Of a stretch of DNA of 48,886 nucleotides, positions 34,498 to 44,445 are shown piece by piece (positions within the stretch are counted from its first letter, which is position 1; every line of letters starts with the position of its first letter). Position numbers and translations under genes: made by a program. The notes under the pieces were generated by a model, which did not search any database, was not told the DNA's origin, and saw only the letters and a list, made by a program, of their open reading frames with translations. This DNA comes from Calditrichota bacterium (GTDB taxonomy: Bacteria; Calditrichota; Calditrichia; Calditrichales; Calditrichaceae), in contig JAJRSO010000009.1 of the NCBI GenBank assembly GCA_024278755.1, positions 1 to 48,886 of the forward strand. Reading direction: 5' to 3'.

Positions 34498-35775
34498 ATG
34501 CTCAAAAAATTCACAGGAATAATTTTAGGGCTTGTTTTTTCTGTATCTCTCGTATTTGGATCGGGTTTTTCCATTTATGAACAGGGTGCAAAAGCAACAG
34601 CAATGTCCGGCGCTTTTATAGCCCAGGCAAATGATGTTTCGGCATTATTTTTTAATCCGGCTGGTCTTACTTCTCTCACAAGTAACCAGATATCTCTGGG
34701 AACGACCATTATCATGCCTTCGGCATCGTTTTTAGGACCTGCTAATCTCGATGAAAACTTATATACCGCTGCCAAAGATCTGGTTTTCCCACCATCGCAT
34801 TTATATGCGGCTTACAGGTTAAACGAAAAACTTACCCTGGGATTTGGCTTTTATACCATGTTCGGTCTCGGTTCCGAATGGCCGGGCGACTGGGCAGGCC
34901 GTGAACTGGCAACAACCTCCGATGTTCAGACGTTTACTTTAAATCCGGTTCTGGCTGGTAAGGTTAGTGACAACCTTTCTGTTTCAATTGGCTTAAGTTA
35001 CGTCTATGGAACGGTTACGCTGGAAAAAAGCATTTATGCCGGTTATGCGCTTGATACTTATGTGGAATCCAAGCTGGTTGCTTCCGGTTACGGTTTAGGG
35101 TTTAACCTGGGCATTCAGTATAAACCGTTCGACCGTGTGACCATGGGTTTTGTCTATAGAACGAATACCGAATTAAAATTTAACGACGGCGAAGCAACAT
35201 TTGCGCTTCCGGTTTTGCAAAACGAAGCGGCAAATCAGTTATTGGCGGCTTATTTCCCGAAAACAACGGGACGTTCTGCTTTAACACTGCCGGATCTGAC
35301 CGGTTTTGGTCTTGCTTTTGACTTAGCGGATAATGTTACATTTGAAGCGGATTACGTAAAACTGGGCTGGAGTTCATACGATAAGCTTATTGTAAATTTT
35401 GAAGATCCGGTTGCCGGTTCTACACAGACTGTTTCTGAAAAGAACTATAAGGATACCTATAGTTTGCGCGCGGGTGTTGAATATCGTTTTGATGAACAAC
35501 TTGCTTTCCGTGCCGGTGTGATGCGCGATTACCATGCCGTACCGGATAAATATTTAGAGCCCTCTCTTCCTGAAGGAGACCGTACCCTGGTATCGTTAGG
35601 CGTCGGTTATAAAATTGATAATTACACGATTGACGCATTTGCAATGTTCTTAAATCAGGATGAACGGAAAATTACTACTTCGGAATTAGAAGTAAGTGGA
35701 AATCCGTATCCGTTTAACGGTACTTATAATGCGGTTGCAAATCTGTTTGGTTTAACCGTTGGTTATTCGTTTTAA
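34498..35775 (+). CDS. FadL-type outer-membrane protein, copy 1
   Basis: A 425-aa outer-membrane transporter of the FadL/OmpP1/TodX family, which moves hydrophobic compounds across the outer membrane. After the signal peptide come SGFSIYEQGAKATAMSGAF and ALFFNPAGLTSL, the family's N-terminal hatch motif (NPAGL). The remainder is a beta-barrel ending in GLTVGYSF, with a terminal aromatic residue. The strong site AAGGAGG lies six bases before the ATG. It is followed after 25 bases by an SGNH lipoprotein gene; the same pair is repeated at 37451-40124 (copy 2). It ends in TAA. Confidence 0.92.
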   Translation: MLKKFTGIILGLVFSVSLVFGSGFSIYEQGAKATAMSGAFIAQANDVSALFFNPAGLTSLTSNQISLGTTIIMPSASFLGPANLDENLYTAAKDLVFPPSHLYAAYRLNEKLTLGFGFYTMFGLGSEWPGDWAGRELATTSDVQTFTLNPVLAGKVSDNLSVSIGLSYVYGTVTLEKSIYAGYALDTYVESKLVASGYGLGFNLGIQYKPFDRVTMGFVYRTNTELKFNDGEATFALPVLQNEAANQLLAAYFPKTTGRSALTLPDLTGFGLAFDLADNVTFEADYVKLGWSSYDKLIVNFEDPVAGSTQTVSEKNYKDTYSLRAGVEYRFDEQLAFRAGVMRDYHAVPDKYLEPSLPEGDRTLVSLGVGYKIDNYTIDAFAMFLNQDERKITTSELEVSGNPYPFNGTYNAVANLFGLTVGYSF

Positions 35776-35800
35776 CTTCAGAAATTAGGAGAATCCCGAT

Positions 35801-37303
35801 ATGAAATATTTTAAAATATTTTTAATTGTTTTTTTACCGCTGTTTTTTGCGCTTACCGGATGCAAACTGGACGAGCCGAATGCAGCAAGTACACAAAGTG
35901 ATTTAGGCACGCATACCGTTTCACGTTATGTTGCTCTCGGTAACAGCCTTACAGCCGGCGTTCAATCCGGAAGTTTGGTGGAAGATCATCAGGTATTCAG
36001 CTATCCGAATTTGATTGCCGGACAGCTGGGTGTTGAAACCTTTGAACAGCCAACGGTTTCTTTCCCCGGGATCAGTAATATTTTGCAGTTTAACCCCATA
36101 ACCCATGCGGTTACACCGGCGCCGGGTGCGGAAGGCACGCCTAATAATCTGGGGTATGCCGCTCCCTATAATAATTTAGGAATTCCCACCGCCACAACCT
36201 GGGATGTTTTGCATGCTACCAACAGTACAAATAATTATCGCTATATGTTTTTTGGTGAAGACAACCCTGCTGTCGACCTGGTTCTGCGTAATCCGAACTT
36301 AGGAAATACCTCTATGTTTGCCCAGGCCGCTTTGCAGCATCCTGACCTGCTCACATTGTGGATTGGAAGTAACGATGTGCTTGGTTTTGCCACCAGCGGC
36401 GGCTTAAAACCGATTACTCCGTATGCCGATTTTACAAATCCGTTTACCGGACTGCCCATGCCGGGATTTGAAACATCCATGACAGAATTAATGGATACGG
36501 TTGCCACGCTTGGCGCAATGGTTGCCGTTGCCAATGTTCCGGACGTTACCTCTCCGCCTTTCTTTACCACGGTAGGCCAGGCTCTGGCTGCTGGTTTTAT
36601 TGCCAGTGGTATTCCTTATCCGCTGTCTTATGAAAAAGGTACGGATGATTTGTCCGCCGGTATTGCAACCGGTTCCGCTACAACCACCGATATGTTAAAC
36701 GGCACCGTTTTGCTGCTTTTAACCGGTTCCGGCTATACCGATGAAATTGGCAAACCTTCCGGTAAATGGTATCGTGATTTTGCAGCGATGAAAGGGATAA
36801 CGGTCGATCAGCTTTTGGCAACCATGCCGGTAGTTGATACGACCCAGGCTTTTGGTTTTCATCCTCAGAATCCTTGGCCCAGCGCATTGATTCTTGATCC
36901 GGATGAAATTGCCATGGCTAAAGCGGCAACAAGCGCCTATAATCAGCTGATTGCAGCTAAAGCAGCCGAAAAAGGTTTTGCCCTTTTTGACGCCAATGGA
37001 TTTTTGAGCAGTATTGTTTCTAACGGCGGTATGACCACACAGGGATACTCATTTAACGCCAGTTATGTTACGGGTGGTCTGTTCAGTTTAGACGGCGTTC
37101 ATCTGTCTAATGCCGGTTATGCCATAATTGCCAACTCTTTTATTGATGCCATTAATACCAAATATAGTGTCTCTATTGCACCGGTTATAATTAGAAATGT
37201 GCTTGGTTTCGCTCCGGTTAAAAAAATAAATGCTGCCGATATGAAATACGATCTGCGTAGTCTGTCCGGATTGCTGGAAATGACCGGCGGAAAAATCTGG
37301 TAA
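35801..37303 (+). CDS. SGNH/GDSL hydrolase lipoprotein, copy 1
   Basis: A 500-aa lipoprotein (lipobox ALTGC, Cys21) with an SGNH hydrolase domain. The block I nucleophile is Ser49 in ALGNSLTAG, block III is WIGSNDVLG and block V has Asp/His in SLDGVHLSNAGY. It is anchored to a membrane and probably hydrolyses an ester or lipid that the FadL pore next to it carries. GGAG lies eight bases before the ATG. A strong terminator follows (37330-37361). It ends in TAA. Confidence 0.9.
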   Translation: MKYFKIFLIVFLPLFFALTGCKLDEPNAASTQSDLGTHTVSRYVALGNSLTAGVQSGSLVEDHQVFSYPNLIAGQLGVETFEQPTVSFPGISNILQFNPITHAVTPAPGAEGTPNNLGYAAPYNNLGIPTATTWDVLHATNSTNNYRYMFFGEDNPAVDLVLRNPNLGNTSMFAQAALQHPDLLTLWIGSNDVLGFATSGGLKPITPYADFTNPFTGLPMPGFETSMTELMDTVATLGAMVAVANVPDVTSPPFFTTVGQALAAGFIASGIPYPLSYEKGTDDLSAGIATGSATTTDMLNGTVLLLLTGSGYTDEIGKPSGKWYRDFAAMKGITVDQLLATMPVVDTTQAFGFHPQNPWPSALILDPDEIAMAKAATSAYNQLIAAKAAEKGFALFDANGFLSSIVSNGGMTTQGYSFNASYVTGGLFSLDGVHLSNAGYAIIANSFIDAINTKYSVSIAPVIIRNVLGFAPVKKINAADMKYDLRSLSGLLEMTGGKIW

Positions 37304-37329
37304 AAAAGTTTTTAAATATTTTAAAAAAA

Positions 37330-37361
37330 GGCAGGGATTATGAATCTCTGCCTTTTTTTTT
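37330..37361 (+). terminator. Rho-independent terminator of FadL/SGNH copy 1
   Basis: A 10-bp stem GGCAGGGATT (37330-37339) and AATCTCTGCC (37343-37352) with one G-T pair and a 3-base loop, then nine T. The similar GGCAG stem also ends copy 2 (40136-40159). Confidence 0.9.
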
Positions 37362-37450
37362 ACGTATCGAATTAAAATGTGTATTGCAAAAAGACGTGTA
37401 AAAAAAGTATATTATCCCGTTTACAATATGCCCGTTGTACAGGAGGCTCC

Positions 37451-38716
37451 ATGCGCAATAAAACAATAACCGCTTTTTTACTAATACCTTTATTCTCGAT
37501 ACAGCTCTTTGCTTCCGGTTTTTCTATTTATGAACAGGGTGCAAAAGGTACAGCCTTATCCGGCGCTGTAATTGCAGCAATTAACGATCCCTCGGCTGTT
37601 TTTTATAATCCGTCTGCAATTGCCGGGCTGGATGGAATACATCTTTCCGTGGGGGCCGCCGTTAATAATACACAATATGCGTTTATCGGGCCGGAAGCCG
37701 TAGACCCGAAACTATACACAAAGGCGGAAATGAAACAAACCATTCCGTCTCATTTTTATGCCAGTTATCGATTTAATAATTGGCTGAGTTTTGGTTTTGG
37801 CCTTTTCTCTCCGTTCGGAACTTCGGTTTCGTGGGGCAATGCGCAAAAAATATGGGCCAATAGTCTGCTCTTGTCAAAATCGGAATTGAGTACCTATTTT
37901 TATAATCCTGTTGTGGCGATTAAACTGCTTGATAATTTGTCGGTTGGCGCCGGTGTGAGCTTTGTTCAGGCCGATATGCAAATGGATAAAAATGTTTTCT
38001 TTGCTCCGGGCAATGTGTTTGGGGCTTCCGTTTTAAAAGCAAACACGACGGGGTTTGGATTTAATCTGGGCATGCAATATACGCCGTTTAAATGTTTTAC
38101 GGCGGGTTTAAATTACCGTAGCGGCACGGAGTTAGATTTTAAAAACGGTACTTCTTCTTATGGTTTTCCATCAACCGGGAATACCGAAACCGATCATTAT
38201 ATTTCGGACGTATACCCCGCTTCCGTGGGCGCCGGATTTAAAATGAATTTACCCTACCAATTAGGCCTTGGTCTGGCCTTTCATTTTACGGAAAATCTTA
38301 TGGCTGAGGCCGATTATGTTCGCTTTGGCTGGAGTAGCTACGACAAAATAACCGTCTCTTTGGATAAAGCTGTTAACGGAGAGACGGAATATGTGATGCT
38401 AAAAAACTATGAAGACTCGTACAGTGTACGCTTTGGAATTGAATATAGGGTCGATGTGGCGCTGGCTCTGAGAGCAGGCTATTATTGGGAACGGCATACT
38501 ATTCCGGCCGAATATGTGGAGCCCGTACTACCGGACGGAGAAAGGCATAATTATACCATCGGCTTTGGATATAAAATTGCCGGTGTTTCCATAGATGGTT
38601 TTTATCATATCTTATTACAGGATGATCGAACCGTTTCAAATTCCGTTCAGGGGTTTGATGGTGATTATTCCGGTTTGGCAACATTGTATGGTTTAACGCT
38701 TGGATACACATTTTAA
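37451..38716 (+). CDS. FadL-type outer-membrane protein, copy 2
   Basis: A 421-aa paralogue of the FadL protein at 34498-35775, with the same opening (SGFSIYEQGAKGTALSGA), the hatch motif as YNPSAIAGL, and an ending GLTLGYTF. Long stretches match in the middle (LGWSSYDK in copy 1, FGWSSYDK in copy 2), showing that the two arose by duplication. The start is ATG 37451, with AGGAGG five bases upstream; the in-frame extension to 37379 lacks such a site. It ends in TAA. Confidence 0.9.
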   Translation: MRNKTITAFLLIPLFSIQLFASGFSIYEQGAKGTALSGAVIAAINDPSAVFYNPSAIAGLDGIHLSVGAAVNNTQYAFIGPEAVDPKLYTKAEMKQTIPSHFYASYRFNNWLSFGFGLFSPFGTSVSWGNAQKIWANSLLLSKSELSTYFYNPVVAIKLLDNLSVGAGVSFVQADMQMDKNVFFAPGNVFGASVLKANTTGFGFNLGMQYTPFKCFTAGLNYRSGTELDFKNGTSSYGFPSTGNTETDHYISDVYPASVGAGFKMNLPYQLGLGLAFHFTENLMAEADYVRFGWSSYDKITVSLDKAVNGETEYVMLKNYEDSYSVRFGIEYRVDVALALRAGYYWERHTIPAEYVEPVLPDGERHNYTIGFGYKIAGVSIDGFYHILLQDDRTVSNSVQGFDGDYSGLATLYGLTLGYTF

Positions 38717-38744
38717 GCACGGGATTAAAGGAGAGTGTATTGTA

Positions 38745-40124
38745 ATGAAGATAATAGCAAAACGAGTATTTTTTATATTGGCCGGATTCATTATCCTTTT
38801 TTCCTGTACTTTGCAGGAGCCGGGCATTAAAACGACAACAGTAAATAAGCAGGACAGTTTATACTTTAGCCGACTTATGTTTCTTGGCGACGATAATGTT
38901 GCGGGTTATCAGAATTTAGCCTTAACGGAAAAACATCAAAAATACAGTTTCCCGGCACAGATTGCCAAACAGGGAGGCACGCCGGATTTTCAACAACCGC
39001 TGATGGGTTATCCGGGTATCGGTGTTTTATCGCCCTGGGGATATGGTACTATTGAACTCTACCATCTTGATAATCCGGAAACGCCGGATACACGCATTCC
39101 CGATCCACTTATCCGGGCTATTCCTTATGAAGACTATCCGGACTACGATTTGAATATGCCTTTTACCTCGGAAGATGTAATGACCTATCCACTTCCATAT
39201 AGCAACCTCGGTGTACCGGGAATTGTGATGGAAGATATTTTAAAGGGTAAGACAAAATTAAAAAGTAAAAGCCATACCCGAATGCTGGATATTATTTTAC
39301 GTAATCCCCTTCCGGAACCCTATGGCGAATTAACCTCTTTTCAACAGGCGCAGCTTTTTCACCCCAGTATTCTTGTTTGCTGGGTCGGAATGAACGATGT
39401 ATTAAATTTTGCACAATATCCCGAGGGTGATCAGCCTTCTATTCCGGAACCTACCGCGGGCGATTACTTTGCCGAAAAATTTGCCGCGATGGCCGACTCG
39501 TTAAAAAGTTTAAATGTAGCGCTTTTAATTGGAAATGTGCCGGATATTACCGATATGCCTTATTTTAACACGGTTCCGCCGATTGTTATCGATTCGGTTA
39601 CCAATATGCCATATCTTGATGATAACGGGAATACCGTTCCCCTTATCGGGGTTGAAGCGGGCGATAAAATTTTAACGCCGGCCAAGGGCGATATTAAAAG
39701 AGGATACGGAATTCCGGAAGGTATTTTAAACGGAAACGGTTTGCCGCTTCCCGATGATAAAATTCTGGATGTTTCCGAAATTGCACTTGTCCGCGAGTCA
39801 GTAGAAAGTTACAATGCAAGCATCGATTCCATTTGTGCAAAGCGGAAGATCCCCGTTGTGGATATATATACACTTTATAAAGAACTGAATACGGGGCTCA
39901 ATGAGGCGGGTTTTATCTTCACAAATACATTTATCAGTGGCGGATTTTTTAGTTTAGACGGAATTCATCCGTCTGATTTGGGAAATGGTATTCTGGCGAA
40001 TGAATGGATTCGGGCAATCAATTCAAATTTTCCGGTTAGCATTCCTCCGGTCAATCTGTTTGACTTAATATCGGAATTACAGCCGTTGGTGTTTGATACG
40101 ACGGCCGTATCAAAAGAATATTGA
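38745..40124 (+). CDS. SGNH-hydrolase-like lipoprotein, copy 2, catalytic Ser replaced
   Basis: A 459-aa lipoprotein (ILFSC, Cys21) that matches the SGNH lipoprotein at 35801 along its length: GMNDVLNF for WIGSNDV and FSLDGIHPSDLGN for the DGVH block. The nucleophile block is different: FLGDDNVAG stands in place of ALGNSLTAG, so the Ser is Asp50. It is probably not a working esterase and could act as a binding partner or be decaying. The ATG 38745 lies 11 bases after GGAG. A terminator follows at 40136-40159. It ends in TGA. Confidence 0.85.
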   Translation: MKIIAKRVFFILAGFIILFSCTLQEPGIKTTTVNKQDSLYFSRLMFLGDDNVAGYQNLALTEKHQKYSFPAQIAKQGGTPDFQQPLMGYPGIGVLSPWGYGTIELYHLDNPETPDTRIPDPLIRAIPYEDYPDYDLNMPFTSEDVMTYPLPYSNLGVPGIVMEDILKGKTKLKSKSHTRMLDIILRNPLPEPYGELTSFQQAQLFHPSILVCWVGMNDVLNFAQYPEGDQPSIPEPTAGDYFAEKFAAMADSLKSLNVALLIGNVPDITDMPYFNTVPPIVIDSVTNMPYLDDNGNTVPLIGVEAGDKILTPAKGDIKRGYGIPEGILNGNGLPLPDDKILDVSEIALVRESVESYNASIDSICAKRKIPVVDIYTLYKELNTGLNEAGFIFTNTFISGGFFSLDGIHPSDLGNGILANEWIRAINSNFPVSIPPVNLFDLISELQPLVFDTTAVSKEY

Positions 40125-40135
40125 TTAAACCAAAA

Positions 40136-40159
40136 GGCAGGAAAAATCCTGCCTTTTTT
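40136..40159 (+). terminator. Rho-independent terminator of FadL/SGNH copy 2
   Basis: Perfect 7-bp stem GGCAGGA (40136-40142) and TCCTGCC (40147-40153), loop AAAA, then six T. Confidence 0.9.
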
Positions 40160-40373
40160 GTATCGTATTAATTCTTTCCCTGTTTTCCATAAAATATAAT
40201 TTATATATGCAGAGGTTAATATTTTGATTAAAAAAAGTGTAACTCCTGGCTTTTTACTGCATCATTATTATATATTTAGAAGAAAAAAGTACGGAACAAA
40301 TTCAGACAGATTTAGTAGATTAGTTCTAAAAATAATAAACTATATATGGGTTCAATAATTTTAAGAGGTTAAA

Positions 40374-41294
40374 ATGACGGCTAAGACAAAGTCCTATAAG
40401 TTCAAAACAGAAATCAACCAGTTGCTGGATATTTTAATCCATTCTCTGTACACCAACCGCGAAATTTTTATTCGCGAACTCGTATCAAATGCATCGGATG
40501 CGTTGGACAAACTGCGTTTTGAAATGACCAGCGGTACTGAAATTGTAAATAAAGACCTGGATTTGGAAATCAATATTTCGTTGGATAAAGACAACAATAT
40601 CATCCGCATCGCCGATACGGGAATTGGAATGTCGGCAGATGAAATTGTTAAAAATATCGGAACTATTGCTAAATCCGGCTCGGCAGATTTTTTAAACAAA
40701 CTCAGCAGCGAAGCCAAAGAAAAAGATGTTTCCAATATTATCGGTAAATTTGGCGTCGGGTTTTATTCGGTTTTTATGGTTGCCGACGAAGTGGTTATTA
40801 CCACACGCTCCTATAAATCCGATGCGCTTCCGGTACGCTGGAGTTCCAAAGGAACAGGTAGTTTTAAACTGACGGAAATGGAAGAAGATATTCCGCGTGG
40901 AACGGTGATCGAAATTCATTTAAAAGAAGACGCCAAAGAATATGCGGAAAAATACAAGGTGGAAGCGGCTGTTAAAAAGCACTCTAACTTTATTTCTTTT
41001 CCCATCAAAATTGACGGCGAAAAGCTGAACACGGTTCCGGCGCTGTGGCGGGAACCCAAAACCAATATCAAAAAAGAACAGTATAATGAATTTTATAAAT
41101 ATCTGACCTATGACAGTCAGGAACCGATGGATACCATTCACGTTTCCATAGACGCGCCGGTACAATTTAACAGCCTGATGTTCATTCCCAAACAGACCTT
41201 TGATTTATACGGGATTTCGAAAGAAGATATCGGTCTGGACCTGTATGTAAAAAGCGTTTTGATTCACCACAAAAATTCCGACCTGCTTCCTTAA
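40374..41294 (+). CDS. htpG: Chaperone HtpG (Hsp90), N-terminal part, ended by in-frame TAA
   Basis: The ATPase (GHKL) domain and half of the middle domain of HtpG: 306 aa. Hsp90 ATP-binding motifs are clear: [23 protein letters not shown] and [11 protein letters not shown]. The TAA at 41292-41294 (codon 307) falls after SDLLP, and the frame continues YLGFIKGMVDSPDIPLNISRETLQ. Hsp90 proteins have LLPEYL or similar here, so the stop is at a Glu position. The middle domain is cut in its folded core, so this cannot be a natural domain split. Read through, the protein is 632 aa, normal for HtpG. Confidence 0.95.
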
Positions 41295-41315
41295 TATCTT
41301 GGATTTATCAAAGGG

Positions 41316-42275
41316 ATGGTAGATTCCCCCGATATTCCGCTCAATATTTCCCGCGAAACGCTTCAGGAAAACCGCGTGGTGATGAAAATTTCCCAGATTC
41401 TAATCAAACAGGTGCTGTCTTATCTTGAGAAAAAAGCCAAAAAGGATGCAGAAGCCTACAACGAATTTTGGAAGGTGCACGGGAAGATTTTTAAACTGGG
41501 TTACTCAGACTACGCCAATCAGGAAAAATGGGTGGAACTTTTACGTTTCGATTCTTCTGCCGCGGAAGAGGGCAAGACTACCTCTCTCGCAGAATATGTG
41601 GAACGGGTGAAGGAAGAACAAAAAGAGATTTATTACATTACCGGCGCCAGTCGCGAAGCTTTGCAGAGCGATCCGCATCTGGAAATATTTAAGCGCAAAG
41701 GAATTGAGGTACTCTATTTGTACGATCCGGTGGACGAGTTTGCGGTAAGCGGAATCGGTAGTTACAAAACGGATTATAAACTGGTTGCCGTCGAACAGGC
41801 CGATTTATCCATCTTAGAAAAAATAGAAGATACGGAAAAAGACGACTCCAAAACCGAAAGCCTGAGCGAAGGGGAAGAAAAAGTATTTAAAAAATTGCTG
41901 GAAAAGGTAAAAGATATTCTCGGCGAACGAGTTACCGAGGTGCGGGAATCTAAACGCTTAAAAGACAGCGCTTCATGCCTGGTGAGCCCCGACGGTGAAA
42001 TGACCTCGCATATGCAGAAAATTATCCAGATGATGAACAAGGATGCATCGGTGCCGAAGAAGGTATTTGAGCTGAACAAAGACCACCAACTGGTGCGCAA
42101 TCTGCTGACGATTTATAAAGCGGATCCCAAGGATACATTTATCGATGAGACCATCGAACAGTTATATGAATCTGCTTTACTACTGGAAGGGTATCTGACC
42201 GATCCCCATAAACTGGTGAACCGCGTTCAGGATATTCTGCTGAAAAGCAGCGAGTGGCATCCGGCTAAAAAATAG
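41316..42275 (+). CDS. htpG: Chaperone HtpG (Hsp90), C-terminal part
   Basis: The rest of HtpG in the same frame, from just after the TAA at 41292 (first ATG 41316): 319 aa. It contains the middle-domain loop SPDIPLNISRETLQ, with the catalytic Arg in this loop, and the C-terminal dimerisation domain (DASVPKKVFELNKDHQLV, ESALLLEGYLTDP). It has no ribosome site of its own. Unless the stop is suppressed, HtpG would be non-functional; HtpG is dispensable in many bacteria, so loss would be tolerable. It ends in TAG. Confidence 0.93.
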   Translation: MVDSPDIPLNISRETLQENRVVMKISQILIKQVLSYLEKKAKKDAEAYNEFWKVHGKIFKLGYSDYANQEKWVELLRFDSSAAEEGKTTSLAEYVERVKEEQKEIYYITGASREALQSDPHLEIFKRKGIEVLYLYDPVDEFAVSGIGSYKTDYKLVAVEQADLSILEKIEDTEKDDSKTESLSEGEEKVFKKLLEKVKDILGERVTEVRESKRLKDSASCLVSPDGEMTSHMQKIIQMMNKDASVPKKVFELNKDHQLVRNLLTIYKADPKDTFIDETIEQLYESALLLEGYLTDPHKLVNRVQDILLKSSEWHPAKK

Positions 42276-42484
42276 TTTCCGCTCTCCAACGTAAGGGTAA
42301 ATTCTTTTTGCCCTTTGTCGTTTTGTGCTGGTAAAATAATACAAATAAACGTGCCACGGATTAACACGGATATTTACAGGTTTTTTAAACGCTACGGTTC
42401 TGCTTCCGGCGTTTATCTGTGGCATATTTTTGTGAGCGGGGTATTCATAAAATTTAAAATAGCATCGAAGTAAGAAATATCCGG

Positions 42485-43120
42485 CTATTTTGTTTTACTC
42501 TTATCCTCATACATACAAACTTTCTGTAGCGGACATTTGCTGCAGAGCGGTTTTCGCGCCTTACAGATTTTCCGCCCGTGCCAGATCAGCCAGTGGTGGG
42601 CGTCCGACCATTTCTTCTTCGGGATATTGTGCATCAACTGCTTTTCCGTTTCCAGCACATTGTTAGCCTTTGCCAAACCGAGACGATTGCTCACCCGAAA
42701 GACGTGGGTGTCCACGGCGATAGCCGGAACCCCTTTGGCAATACTCAATACCACGTTGGCCGTTTTTCGTCCCACGCCCGGTAGTTTCACAAATTCTTCT
42801 CTGGTGGATGGCACATCGCCATTATATTGTTCGGCAAGAATTTTACTGGTGGCCAGCACATTTTTAGCCTTGGTGTGGTAAAGTCCAACGGTTTTTATAT
42901 ACGATTCCATCTGTGCCAGGCTAAGTTCGGCCATCTTCCCGGCAGTGGGGCAATCGCGGAATAAATCCTTGGTAACGATATTCACCCGCACATCGGTACT
43001 TTGGGCGGCCAACATGGTGGAAATAAGCAATTGAAAAGGGGATTTATAATTGAGAGCAGTTTCGGCGCCACCATACATTGTTTCCAGAACGGATAATATT
43101 TTTTTTATTTGATTTTTCAC
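42485..43120 (-). CDS. nth: Endonuclease III
   Basis: A 211-aa DNA glycosylase/AP lyase that removes oxidised pyrimidines. The catalytic Lys119 is in the helix-hairpin-helix (LPGVGRKTANVV) and the catalytic Asp137 in VDTHVFRV. The 4Fe-4S cluster cysteines are in CKARKPLCSKCPLQKVC with the usual C-x6-C-x2-C-x5-C spacing. Its length is that of E. coli Nth. It is a single gene, convergent with htpG. It ends in TAG. Confidence 0.96.
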   Translation of the reverse strand: MKNQIKKILSVLETMYGGAETALNYKSPFQLLISTMLAAQSTDVRVNIVTKDLFRDCPTAGKMAELSLAQMESYIKTVGLYHTKAKNVLATSKILAEQYNGDVPSTREEFVKLPGVGRKTANVVLSIAKGVPAIAVDTHVFRVSNRLGLAKANNVLETEKQLMHNIPKKKWSDAHHWLIWHGRKICKARKPLCSKCPLQKVCMYEDKSKTK

Positions 43121-43323
43121 CAGGTGCCTATCTAAATAGTTTAAGGAAACCTAAGAAAATTGGAAATACGAGGCAAACGACTGAACAATCCCAACCGGTT
43201 ATAAATATATTGTTCATTGCCATTTGCCATTTAATCCGTTTTCGTAGATTTGTTTGAATTAGGATCCATTTACATTTAATTTAAGAACGACTATTTTACC
43301 AGATTGATTAAAGGATATGACTG

Positions 43324-44244
43324 ATGAGCGAACAGGCAGAAAAACTAACACGGAATTTTAGTTCGGAATTGGATGCGATTCTTGGTGAAACCTTTCCGGT
43401 TTTAGACGACGGCTTTATCCGCGTAGTGGATTATATGGGCACGGATGAATCCGTTGTGCAGGCGGCGCGGGTTTCTTACGGAAAGGGTACAAAAAAACGC
43501 CACGAAGACCGCGGCCTGATTCGCTACCTGATTCGCCATCATCATACCACGCCTTTTGAAATGTGTGAAATAAAACTGCATGTGCGTGTGCCTATGGACA
43601 CCTGGCGGCAATGGATTCGCCATCGCACGGCCAATGTAAATGAGTATTCCACCCGTTATTCGGTAGCGGTGAATGCCATGTATTCCACCCGGCCGGACGA
43701 ATGGCGCATTCAGGCGACTACCAATCGTCAGGGAAGCGATGGTTTTGCCCAAAAAGAACAAGGTGAAAAACTTTCGCAGCAGGAAAAAGAACTGCACGAT
43801 TTAAGCCGCAAAATTTATGACGAACGGCTGGAACAGGGTGTGGCCCGCGAGCAGGCACGCAAAGACCTGCCTCTGTGCACGTACACCGAAGCCTACTGGA
43901 AAATCGATTTACACAATCTGATGAATTTTTTACGCCTGCGTATGGAAGGCCATGCGCAATATGAAATTCGTCAATATGCCGCCATCATTGGCGAAGAAAT
44001 TGTCAGCCGCTGGGCGCCGTTAACCTGGGAGGCCTTTAAAGACTATGTGTTTAACAGCGCCACGTTCTCAGAAATGGATGGCCGGGTTATCAGCGCACTT
44101 GCCGCCGGTGAAAAAGACCGGGCCAAAGCGTTAGTGGAAAAATTCGGCTGGCTTAAATACAAAGATGGAAAGCCCGCCTTTCAGATCGAGCGTTTTGAAT
44201 TGGAAGAAAAACTCAAAAAACTTAACATCGAAATTCCCTGGTAG
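43324..44244 (+). CDS. thyX: Flavin-dependent thymidylate synthase ThyX
   Basis: A 306-aa ThyX, which makes dTMP from dUMP with FAD and methylene-THF. The signature RHR-x7-S is present as RHRTANVNEYS near residue 100. HHHTTPFEMCEIKLHV and the C-terminal VSRWAPLTWEAFKDYV also fit. The dUMP could come from the dimeric dUTPase at 18403. AAAGGA lies nine bases before the ATG. It ends in TAG. Confidence 0.95.
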   Translation: MSEQAEKLTRNFSSELDAILGETFPVLDDGFIRVVDYMGTDESVVQAARVSYGKGTKKRHEDRGLIRYLIRHHHTTPFEMCEIKLHVRVPMDTWRQWIRHRTANVNEYSTRYSVAVNAMYSTRPDEWRIQATTNRQGSDGFAQKEQGEKLSQQEKELHDLSRKIYDERLEQGVAREQARKDLPLCTYTEAYWKIDLHNLMNFLRLRMEGHAQYEIRQYAAIIGEEIVSRWAPLTWEAFKDYVFNSATFSEMDGRVISALAAGEKDRAKALVEKFGWLKYKDGKPAFQIERFELEEKLKKLNIEIPW

Positions 44245-44445
44245 TTTAAAATATTCTGTAGACAGGATAACAGGATTTAATAAATAAATTTGACTTAAGG
44301 TTGGGAAGGAATGCCATTCCCGATTTCCAGTGACTGAGCCTGCCGAAGTCCAATTTCCCCTTTTAAATTTTTGTCTCTCTCAGGTTTTAACAATCCCTGC
44401 CGAAAATCCGCTATACTCTGAACAGACTTTAAACAAGAGGATACA

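Noticed and set aside
9593-40124. TGA as a general sense codon in this genome
   Set aside because: Several intact genes end in TGA exactly at their family's C-terminus or at an overlap with the next start (ABC ATPase 9593, EEP gene 14278, MATE 26312, SGNH copy 2 at 40122). Only the two TGA codons at conserved Cys positions with hairpins are taken as Sec.
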